A DNA stretch of 5,540 nt, from positions 1-5,540 of the forward strand of contig DASSNC010000092.1 in assembly GCA_035688305.1 (NCBI GenBank), written 5' to 3'. This document shows positions 1 through 4,018 of the stretch, piece by piece. The notes beneath the pieces were generated by a model. It ran no database searches and was not told the DNA's origin. It was given only the letters and a program-made list of their open reading frames with translations. The position numbers and the translations under genes are program-made. The DNA comes from 66-474 sp035688305. Lineage in GTDB: Bacteria; Pseudomonadota; Gammaproteobacteria; Xanthomonadales; Rhodanobacteraceae. The stretch's first letter is position 1. Every line of letters starts with the position of its first letter.

Positions 1-585
1 CACAATCTGCAGATCCCGGTGGCCCAGGAACTGGACAACCTGCCGAAGTTCCGCCGCTACGCCTACTACAACGCCTTCGGCGAGGGCTGGGCGCTGTATG
101 CCGAAACGCTGTGCGACAAACCGATGGGGCTGTACGACGACCCGTATTCGAAGTTCGGTTATCTCAACTACCAGATGTGGCGCGCGGTGCGGCTGGTGGT
201 CGACACAGGCATCCACCAGGGCGGATGGACCCGCGAGCAGGCCGTGAAGTACATGCAGCACAACACCGCGCTGGCCGACCAGAACATCGCGACCGAAGTC
301 GACCGCTACATCGTGTGGCCCGGCCAGGCGCTGAGCTACATGATCGGCGAGCAGGTGCTCCTGCAGTTGCGCGCCGAGGCCACGCAGAAACTCGGTGACA
401 AGTACAACCTCAAGAACTTCGATGACGTGGTGCTGGGCCAGGGCAGCCTGCCGATGGCGATCCTCAAGGAAGTGGTGAACAAGTGGATCGACAACACCCT
501 GGCCGGCAAGCCCGCCGACCAGTTGCCGTTCGCCTGCAAGCCGCGCACGGTGGAGAGCTGCGCGGCAGCTGGCGCGACGCGCTGA
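1..585 (+). CDS. DUF885 family protein (predicted zinc metallopeptidase-like), C-terminal 194 residues
   Basis: This is the 3' part of a gene entering from the left edge; frame 1 is open from base 1 to a TGA at 583-585. The fragment begins H-N-L-Q, which matches the end of the family's HEAxPGHxxQ-type motif, so the first metal-binding residues lie just outside the window. Residues 28-35 read EGWALYAE, the family's second hallmark and presumed source of a further metal or catalytic Glu. Other family blocks follow: GLYDDPYSKFG (43-53), MWRAVRLVVDTGIH (59-72), DRYIVWPGQALSYMIGE (101-117) and VLGQGSLP (144-151). DUF885 proteins are thought to be hydrolases, often exported, but their substrates are mostly unknown. 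The last 16 residues, with two cysteines (179, 187), lie beyond the conserved domain. The GTG at 19-21 is internal, not a start. Family assignment is strong; the enzymatic role is inferred from the family. Confidence 0.93.
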   Translation, partial: HNLQIPVAQELDNLPKFRRYAYYNAFGEGWALYAETLCDKPMGLYDDPYSKFGYLNYQMWRAVRLVVDTGIHQGGWTREQAVKYMQHNTALADQNIATEVDRYIVWPGQALSYMIGEQVLLQLRAEATQKLGDKYNLKNFDDVVLGQGSLPMAILKEVVNKWIDNTLAGKPADQLPFACKPRTVESCAAAGATR

Positions 586-601
586 TCCCCCACGAGGTAT
601 C

Positions 602-619
602 GGCGCGAAGCGTTGCGCC
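602..619. repeat. Small GC-rich inverted repeat after the DUF885 gene
   Basis: GGCGC at 602-606 pairs with GCGCC at 615-619. The stem can be extended inward by one G-T and one A-T pair to leave a 4-base loop. It starts 16 bases after the DUF885 stop codon. No T-run follows on the + strand, so it is not a canonical intrinsic terminator. It may be a stabilising 3' hairpin or part of a Rho-dependent end. Confidence 0.3.
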
Positions 620-629
620 CGCCCCAGAA

Positions 630-656
630 AACAATCCCCTTTTGCCGAGGATTGTT
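630..656 (-). terminator. Putative intrinsic terminator of the first PEP-CTERM gene
   Basis: AACAATCC (630-637) and GGATTGTT (649-656) form a perfect 8-bp stem around an 11-base loop. Read on the minus strand, the second arm runs into TTCT, giving a short T-run (TTGTTTTCT). The hairpin lies 27 bases beyond the stop codon of the minus-strand PEP-CTERM gene, in the gap between two convergent genes. The stem is AT-rich for an intrinsic terminator and the T-run is short, so the call is moderate. It could also slow transcription arriving from the DUF885 side. Confidence 0.45.
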
Positions 657-683
657 ATCTGTGTCTGCCGAGGTGCCGTCGGT

Positions 684-1355
684 TCACTGCCAGCGGCGAC
701 GTGCAGCGGCGAACAACGCTACAAGCAGCAGACCCAATCCGAACAATCCGAGTTCGGCTGGCTCCGGGACGGAGACCAAAGTGTCCGAAACGATCCAGCC
801 GCTGTTGCGGCCGCGGTTGCCCAGCCCCTGCACATGCGCGATCGAGATCCAGCCGCTCCCGTTGGCCACGAACGGATTGCCGCTCAAGTCGCTGGCGAAC
901 GTCAGGTTGTAGACCGCGCTCTCGCCGGCCGTGAAGCGGTTGCCGCTGCCGGGTCCCCACCCGAACCCGAGGTTGAAGGTGCCCGCGTTGGCCGGGCCGG
1001 TATTGAAACCGCCGGCATCGAACCCGCTGTCCCCGTTCGCGCAGGCGCCGGTAGTGCAGGTAATGGCGGAAAGCGACTGGTTCAAATAGAAGGCCCACCC
1101 GACGGTGGAGCTGGCGCTGTTCAGGCCCTGGATGAAATCCGGTGCGGTCAGGTGCGAGGTCAGCGTCAGCGTGCCGGTGTTCGAGCCGGTTTGCTCGAAC
1201 GTCGCGACGAGCCACGGGGTCGGCCCATCCGGTGTCGCACCGGTGAACACCTGGTCGAGGTTGATCGTGACGGGACTCGCCAATGCCGGGCCTGCCTGCA
1301 CGGACAGGGCAATTGCTGCAGCGGATATCCACCCAAAAATCGCGCGTTTGTTCAT
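684..1355 (-). CDS. PEP-CTERM sorting domain-containing exported protein (paralogue 1)
   Basis: A 223-residue secreted protein of unknown biochemical role with an exosortase sorting signal. Residues 1-26 form a signal peptide (MNKR, hydrophobic core, cleavage probably after ALA). The middle (27-195) is rich in Gly, Ser, Thr and Asn and looks like a small beta-rich domain; its only two cysteines are 100 and 105. The end has the three PEP-CTERM parts: VPEP at 196-199, a hydrophobic segment (about 202-218) and the cluster RRR (219-221), stopping two residues later. Such tails are processed by exosortase (EpsH family), usually in bacteria that make exopolysaccharide; no exosortase is in this window. 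The ATG at 1355 is chosen because GGAG (minus strand of 1365-1368) lies 9 bases upstream; an in-frame ATG 8 codons earlier lacks this support. A second paralogue lies at 2903-3634 on the same strand. The promoter looks sigma-54 dependent. Confidence 0.92.
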   Translation of the reverse strand: MNKRAIFGWISAAAIALSVQAGPALASPVTINLDQVFTGATPDGPTPWLVATFEQTGSNTGTLTLTSHLTAPDFIQGLNSASSTVGWAFYLNQSLSAITCTTGACANGDSGFDAGGFNTGPANAGTFNLGFGWGPGSGNRFTAGESAVYNLTFASDLSGNPFVANGSGWISIAHVQGLGNRGRNSGWIVSDTLVSVPEPAELGLFGLGLLLVALFAAARRRWQ

Positions 1356-1364
1356 GACTGTCGA

Positions 1365-1368
1365 CTCC
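1365..1368 (-). promoter_or_regulatory. Ribosome-binding site of PEP-CTERM paralogue 1
   Basis: GGAG on the minus strand, 9 bases before the ATG at 1353-1355. It decides this start over the in-frame upstream ATG at 1377-1379. Confidence 0.7.
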
Positions 1369-1407
1369 GAAAACTGCATGCAACCGATACGCTACGCCAT
1401 GGTCGCA

Positions 1408-1422
1408 GCAATTCGCATGCCA
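1408..1422 (-). promoter_or_regulatory. Sigma-54 (RpoN) -24/-12 promoter of PEP-CTERM paralogue 1
   Basis: The minus strand reads TGGCATGCGAATTGC. It matches the RpoN consensus TGGCAC-N5-TTGC at all but one defined position, with GG and GC exactly 12 bases apart. Transcription should start near 1396, leaving a leader of about 40 bases before the ATG at 1355. The second PEP-CTERM gene has a weaker match at an equivalent place, which supports a functional element. Dependence on RpoN and the PrsK/PrsR system is known for PEP-CTERM genes in some other bacteria; here it is inferred. Confidence 0.72.
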
Positions 1423-1440
1423 GCCCCCATGAGTCATTCA

Positions 1441-1457
1441 GTTCCTTGTATTTCAGC
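1441..1457 (-). promoter_or_regulatory. Conserved promoter-proximal box shared by both PEP-CTERM genes (copy 1)
   Basis: The minus strand reads GCTGAAATACAAGGAAC. The counterpart before paralogue 2 (3713-3730) reads GCTGAAAACGCAAGGAAC. It lies 18 bases upstream of the sigma-54 element and exactly 37 bases from the upstream near-palindrome, the same 37-base spacing as at the other gene. It may be a binding site for a regulator or a bending protein, or may simply reflect common ancestry of the two promoters. Confidence 0.5.
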
Positions 1458-1494
1458 AACTTGCAAACCATGTTCCGTCATCGTTTTGGGCATA

Positions 1495-1511
1495 TGTAAA
1501 CGTTACCGACA
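1495..1511 (-). promoter_or_regulatory. Putative upstream activator site TGTCG-N6-TTTACA (copy 1)
   Basis: The minus strand reads TGTCGGTAACGTTTACA, an imperfect dyad (TGT...ACA ends). It is centred about 88 bases upstream of the sigma-54 element, a usual distance for an enhancer-binding protein. The same 17-base pattern occurs before paralogue 2 (3768-3784) with matching spacing, and once more at 2611-2627 without a gene. PrsR is the natural candidate binder, but nothing in the sequence names the protein. Confidence 0.6.
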
Positions 1512-1702
1512 CCCTGCGCCCCATCGGTTCTTGCTGGATTGCCACACAGCAGCCGCTGGCGTGCTTCCACGGGGCGTCGCCCCGCCGATCCCGCATGCAA
1601 AGGTTCCCGACGCTGCCGACGGATGGGGGGCTGTGGGCAGGGAACTGCTGATGGCGGATGCGGGCCCGCGCTACTGGTATGCTCCGCCCCGGCAACCGGA
1701 CC
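1512..1702. other. Remainder of the divergent intergenic region
   Basis: There is no coding signal between the activator site and the ribosome-binding site of the next gene. It contains a small hairpin, CGGGGC-GTC-GCCCCG at 1570-1584, without a T-run on either side. A possible promoter for the plus-strand gene lies near its right end and is listed separately. I see nothing else in it. Confidence 0.5.
1675..1683 (+). promoter_or_regulatory. Possible extended -10 promoter for the 1716 gene
   Basis: TGGTATGCT gives an extended -10 (TG-N-TATGCT), ending 19 bases before the GGGGAG ribosome-binding site. No convincing -35 is present at 1655-1660. It is placed sensibly for a short leader but remains a weak match. 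Confidence 0.3.
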
Positions 1703-1708
1703 GGGGAG
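1703..1708 (+). promoter_or_regulatory. Ribosome-binding site of the 1716 gene
   Basis: GGGGAG lies 7 bases before the ATG at 1716-1718. A GTG codon directly before that ATG is in frame and would have a spacing of only 4, so ATG is preferred. Confidence 0.7.
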
Positions 1709-1715
1709 ATCCGTG

Positions 1716-2519
1716 ATGCGCATCCTGGCAATCCTGGCCTGCTTGGCGGTGGCCGCGCTGGCGATTCCGTGCGCTCACGCCGAAACCACCGTCGAGGTCG
1801 CGGGTACCTGGCCAGCCGGCGAGTCGGTGACGCTCAGCCGCAACCAGACCTTCTACCTGCATTTGCGCTACCGCAGCGACCAGCCGGTGCAAATCTGGGC
1901 CCGGCCATACTTCGAGGGGGAGCCAGCGCACGCGGGAAGCAATCCCTCGCGCGTCTACCCCGCCGGCAGCGGCGAAGCGCTGGGCTGGTTCTTTCTGGAT
2001 CCTGACGCCCGGGTGGACGAGGTACGGATCAGCGCCGGCGATGGCTCGACGAACGGGACGCACGTCGTAGCCACCTATCCGGTTGCCGTGACCGGCGGCG
2101 ACGCGTCCACGCAAGCGGGCGCGCAACCTGCCTGGGTGACCACGCTGCGCGCTGCGGACCAGGCCGCGCAGGATGCGGCCTACCGGGAAGCCGCGAACCG
2201 GCCCGTCGGCGCGGGCGAGATGCTGTTCTTCACCGGCTTCATGCTGTTGATGGCAGCGCTCGGGTTGTTCGGTTTGCTGGCGCCGGTATGGGGTCTCTGG
2301 CGGTGGCGCGGCGGCTGGCGAATTGCGGCCGCGGCGCCGGCCGTCGTGATGGGATTCGTGGTGCTCCGCATTCTCGTCGGCACCTCGATCGATCCGACTT
2401 CGCACAACCTGTGGCCGTTCGAGGTCCTCATGGCCGGCGCGGCCAGCACGGTGTTCATGATCGTGCTCATGGTGGCGCGCAGGGTCAGCGGCGCCAATCG
2501 CGGCCTGGCGGCGCGCTGA
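1716..2519 (+). CDS. Unrecognised exported protein with three C-terminal membrane segments
   Basis: I do not recognise this 267-residue protein. Residues 1-22 look like a signal peptide (MRIL, hydrophobic run, AHA before ETT). Residues 23-130 form a soluble part with alternating hydrophobic and polar residues typical of beta strands (for example SVTLSRNQTFYLHLRYRS and VDEVRISAGDG), so probably a periplasmic beta-sandwich-like domain. Residues 140-163 are Ala-rich and helical. Three hydrophobic segments follow at about 168-195, 202-222 and 234-254, the last ending in the basic ARR, with a short basic tail (AR at the end). The topology suggests a periplasmic sensing or binding domain tethered to a small inner-membrane module. 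The gene lies between the two PEP-CTERM paralogues but on the opposite strand, and is not in an operon with either. Any link to them is only positional. The start is supported by GGGGAG 7 bases upstream. Confidence 0.85.
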   Translation: MRILAILACLAVAALAIPCAHAETTVEVAGTWPAGESVTLSRNQTFYLHLRYRSDQPVQIWARPYFEGEPAHAGSNPSRVYPAGSGEALGWFFLDPDARVDEVRISAGDGSTNGTHVVATYPVAVTGGDASTQAGAQPAWVTTLRAADQAAQDAAYREAANRPVGAGEMLFFTGFMLLMAALGLFGLLAPVWGLWRWRGGWRIAAAAPAVVMGFVVLRILVGTSIDPTSHNLWPFEVLMAGAASTVFMIVLMVARRVSGANRGLAAR

Positions 2520-2610
2520 CGCCGGGACCTCGTTACACGAGCGCAGTGTCCGCATCTATGCGCGCCGGCGGCCTGCTCTGCATACAGAAATATTTGCCAA
2601 TCTCCGGATC

Positions 2611-2627
2611 TGTAAACGTTTTCGACA
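2611..2627 (-). promoter_or_regulatory. Orphan TGTCG-N6-TTTACA activator-like site (copy 3)
   Basis: The minus strand reads TGTCGAAAACGTTTACA, identical in its 11 defined positions to the sites before both PEP-CTERM genes and in the same orientation. Its inner AAACGTTT is a perfect palindrome. The flanks CCGGAT (2604-2609) and ATCCGG (2627-2632) form a further inverted repeat. I find neither the companion GCTGAAA box nor a -24/-12 element at the expected distance toward lower coordinates, and the next gene there is antisense. It may be a relic of a deleted PEP-CTERM promoter or a second regulator site. Confidence 0.45.
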
Positions 2628-2630
2628 TCC

Positions 2631-2660
2631 GGCCAATGGTCACGGCGGCAACCATTGGCC
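2631..2660. repeat. Perfect 10-bp inverted repeat with 10-base spacer
   Basis: GGCCAATGGT (2631-2640) and ACCATTGGCC (2651-2660) are exact reverse complements around CACGGCGGCA. No T-run follows on either strand, so it is not a standard intrinsic terminator. It abuts the orphan activator-like site. It could be an operator, a terminator hairpin of another type, or part of a structured RNA. Confidence 0.6.
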
Positions 2661-2809
2661 AGGGCTCTGCTTCTGCTTGCCTTTCACCTGATTGCAGGCG
2701 GTGTGCGAATGTAATGCCTCCCGACGGTCAAGGCTTCTGTGGCCTGCGGGAACCGGGTTGGCGAGTCGCGCCGGGCAGCTCGCGGATTTTCCGTGCGCAG
2801 CGCAACCTA

Positions 2810-2839
2810 CGGGACTTGAAGCCTGTTTGGCTTCTCCCG
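2810..2839. repeat. Hairpin downstream of PEP-CTERM paralogue 2 (distal)
   Basis: CGGGA (2810-2814) pairs with TCCCG (2835-2839), and GAAGCC (2818-2823) with GGCTTC (2829-2834). This gives 11 pairs with a 3-base bulge (2815-2817) and a 5-base loop. In the minus-strand transcript it falls in the 3' untranslated region. No T-run follows, so it is more likely an RNA-stabilising or Rho-associated 3' structure than a classical terminator. Confidence 0.45.
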
Positions 2840-2845
2840 GAACAA

Positions 2846-2876
2846 GTGCGGCATCAAGCCAAACCACATGCCGCGC
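2846..2876. repeat. Hairpin downstream of PEP-CTERM paralogue 2 (proximal)
   Basis: GTGCGGCAT (2846-2854) pairs with ATGCCGCGC (2868-2876), with one T-G wobble, around a 13-base loop. It starts 26 bases after the paralogue 2 stop codon in the minus-strand transcript. Its loop contains AAGCCAAAC (2856-2864), the exact complement of GTTTGGCTT (2825-2833) in the distal hairpin, so the two can also pair with each other. Confidence 0.45.
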
Positions 2877-2902
2877 GGCACCACGGCCGACACGCGCCAA
2901 AC

Positions 2903-2968
2903 TCATTCGCCCGGTAGCGAAACCGGATCCTGTTCGATCGGGTCATCCGGCGCCGCCCGCATACGTGC
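2903..2968 (-). repeat. Gene-end repeat, copy in PEP-CTERM paralogue 2
   Basis: The last 21 codons plus TGA align without gaps to the last 21 codons plus TGA of the antiporter (3953-4018). By hand, 13 of 21 residues and 46 of 66 bases agree, with the best run ATCGAACAGGA in both. The other PEP-CTERM paralogue lacks this tail, so it was probably gained here. Confidence 0.55.
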
Positions 2969-3634
2969 AGCGGCGCAATGGCCTGCCAGAGCGATCAGCA
3001 CGCCCAATCCGAACAATCCGAACTCCTCCGGTTCCGGAATGGGCAGTGGCGCCGCCACGATCCAGCTGCTGTCCCCGGCAGGCCCGATTCCCTGCACCTG
3101 TGCGACCGAGAACAGGTCAGTGCCGGGACCGACATCAAAGGGGAACCAAACCAAGGCGCTGGCGAACGTCAGGTCATACACCGCACTGTCTTCGGCCGCG
3201 AACGGTTGGAAGCGATCCCAACCAAAACCGAGATTGAAGAGGCCTCCCACCGGGCCGGTATCGAAACCGCTCGCATTGAAGCCGCTGTTGCTGTTTCCGC
3301 AGGTTCCGGAACGGCAGGAGATCCCGGAAAGCGGCTGGTTCAGGTAGAACGCCCAGCCGACCGCCGCGCTGGGCTCCTCCAGGCCCCAGAGGGCATCGGT
3401 GGCGCGCAAGAGCGAAGTCAGGGTCAGGGTGACCGTATCCGAACCGGTCTGGTCGTAGCTGGCTACGAGCCAAGGTGGCGAGCCATCCGGATCCATGCCG
3501 GAATCGACCCGCCATAGAACCATCTCGCCGGAGTACTGTGCGATCGCCGGGGTCGCCTGCACCAGCGCCGCCAGCGCCGCCGCGCATACCCAACCGGAGA
3601 CCACGCGCTTCCTGGTTACGGCTTTCTTTTTCAT
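2903..3634 (-). CDS. PEP-CTERM sorting domain-containing exported protein (paralogue 2) with an extra C-terminal tail
   Basis: A 243-residue paralogue of the protein at 684-1355, colinear over nearly its whole length. Shared blocks include PPWLVASYDQTGSDT (53-67; PTPWLVATFEQTGSNT in the other), VGWAFYLNQPLS (92-103), SGFNASGFDTGP (117-128), LFNLGFGW (132-139) and SAVYDLTFAS (150-159). The cysteine pair is kept (107, 112; same spacing). The signal peptide spans about 1-32 (MKKKAVTRKR, hydrophobic core, AIA before Q). The sorting signal has IPEP (199-202), hydrophobic FGLFGLGVLIALAGHCAA (205-222) and Arg residues 224 and 226. Unlike a normal PEP-CTERM protein it does not stop there: an acidic tail runs to 243 and resembles the end of the neighbouring antiporter (IEQD, SLP, final E). 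GGAG (minus strand of 3643-3646) lies 8 bases before the ATG. The molecular function is unknown; it is probably sorted by exosortase to the envelope or outside. Confidence 0.9.
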   Translation of the reverse strand: MKKKAVTRKRVVSGWVCAAALAALVQATPAIAQYSGEMVLWRVDSGMDPDGSPPWLVASYDQTGSDTVTLTLTSLLRATDALWGLEEPSAAVGWAFYLNQPLSGISCRSGTCGNSNSGFNASGFDTGPVGGLFNLGFGWDRFQPFAAEDSAVYDLTFASALVWFPFDVGPGTDLFSVAQVQGIGPAGDSSWIVAAPLPIPEPEEFGLFGLGVLIALAGHCAAARMRAAPDDPIEQDPVSLPGE

Positions 3635-3642
3635 CGCGAATA

Positions 3643-3646
3643 CTCC
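3643..3646 (-). promoter_or_regulatory. Ribosome-binding site of PEP-CTERM paralogue 2
   Basis: GGAG on the minus strand, 8 bases before the ATG at 3632-3634. It fixes the start; in-frame ATG codons farther upstream lie in or beyond the promoter. Confidence 0.7.
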
Positions 3647-3681
3647 AGAAGCTGCTTGCGAACCCCTGCGGCCGGTACAGT

Positions 3682-3696
3682 GCATGTCGCGCGCCA
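3682..3696 (-). promoter_or_regulatory. Probable sigma-54 promoter of PEP-CTERM paralogue 2
   Basis: The minus strand reads TGGCGCGCGACATGC, matching TGGCAC-N5-TTGC with two mismatches and keeping the essential GG and GC 12 bases apart. It ends 47 bases before the ATG, against 52 at paralogue 1. The match alone is modest; the conserved boxes at nearly identical spacing upstream make it credible. Confidence 0.58.
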
Positions 3697-3712
3697 AGCT
3701 CGAGCGATTCCC

Positions 3713-3730
3713 GTTCCTTGCGTTTTCAGC
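3713..3730 (-). promoter_or_regulatory. Conserved promoter-proximal box (copy 2)
   Basis: The minus strand reads GCTGAAAACGCAAGGAAC, the counterpart of 1441-1457 with one inserted base. It is 16 bases from the sigma-54 element and exactly 37 bases from the activator site on its other side. Confidence 0.5.
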
Positions 3731-3767
3731 GGTTTGGAAACGGCGGCCTGGCGCGGGGCGCAATACA

Positions 3768-3784
3768 TGTAAAAGATGTCGACA
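3768..3784 (-). promoter_or_regulatory. Putative upstream activator site TGTCG-N6-TTTACA (copy 2)
   Basis: The minus strand reads TGTCGACATCTTTTACA. The 71 bases between it and the sigma-54 element compare with 72 at paralogue 1. The rest of the 3635-3952 gap, toward the antiporter, holds a small CCCGC/GCGGG inverted repeat (3885-3900) and no gene that I can support. Confidence 0.58.
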
Positions 3785-3952
3785 CGCAGCTCCGGAGTCG
3801 ATGCCCGCCCGAATTCCGGCTGCAGATTCGCGCCGCGCTTTCGCACCGGCGCCAAACACGTTCCGAATGAAATGTTTCCCCATACCCGCACGGCGGCGGG
3901 AACGCGCAAAAGGCGCCTTGCATCGCTGAACAACGCAGCCGCCGCGATGGAT

Positions 3953-4018
3953 TCACTCGCGGGGCAGCGACGCCGAGTCCTGTTCGATCAAATCCCGCAG
4001 TGTCGCCTGCATCCGCGC
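3953..4018 (-). repeat. Gene-end repeat, copy in the antiporter
   Basis: This is the partner of 2903-2968. It encodes the end of the antiporter's cytosolic tail, including ARMQA, RDLIEQD and SLPRE. A separate 15-base identity, GCGATCAGCACGCCC, occurs at 4080-4094 here and at 2991-3005 in paralogue 2, encoding GVLIA in the last hydrophobic segment of both proteins. Confidence 0.55.

Larger units (their letters stand above)
2520..2902. other. Gene-free region rich in inverted repeats
   Basis: This 383-base stretch separates the 3' ends of the convergent 1716 gene (+) and PEP-CTERM paralogue 2 (-). I find no gene with a credible start and ribosome-binding site, no tRNA and no transposase remnant. 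From left to right it holds an orphan copy of the PEP-CTERM upstream site (2611-2627) inside a short inverted repeat (2604-2632), a perfect 10-bp inverted repeat (2631-2660), and two strong hairpins (2810-2839 and 2846-2876) just beyond the paralogue 2 stop. It may be the site of a lost gene or may encode an untranslated RNA. Both are speculative. Confidence 0.5.

Noticed and set aside
483..1499. A plus-strand open frame of 338 codons spanning the end of the DUF885 gene and antisense to paralogue 1
   Set aside because: It begins inside another gene, crosses an intergenic hairpin and is antisense to a protein with a clear signal peptide and sorting signal. Its composition is low-complexity.
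1570..1584. Hairpin CGGGGC-GTC-GCCCCG considered as a terminator
   Set aside because: No T-run on either strand, and it lies in a divergent region where no transcript needs to end.
2656..2670. Sigma-54-like TGGCCAGGGCTCTGC on the plus strand
   Set aside because: GG and GC are 12 bases apart, but the -24 and -12 boxes deviate, it overlaps the 10-bp inverted repeat, the nearby activator-like site points the other way, and no plus-strand gene follows.
2692..2902. Possible small gene, tRNA or mobile element remnant in the gap before paralogue 2
   Set aside because: No start codon with a ribosome-binding site, no cloverleaf, no transposase-like translation and no flanking target duplication could be seen.
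3885..3900. CCCGC/GCGGG inverted repeat considered as the antiporter terminator
   Set aside because: The stem is only 5 bp and no T-run follows on the minus strand, so it is noted only within the promoter-region entry.
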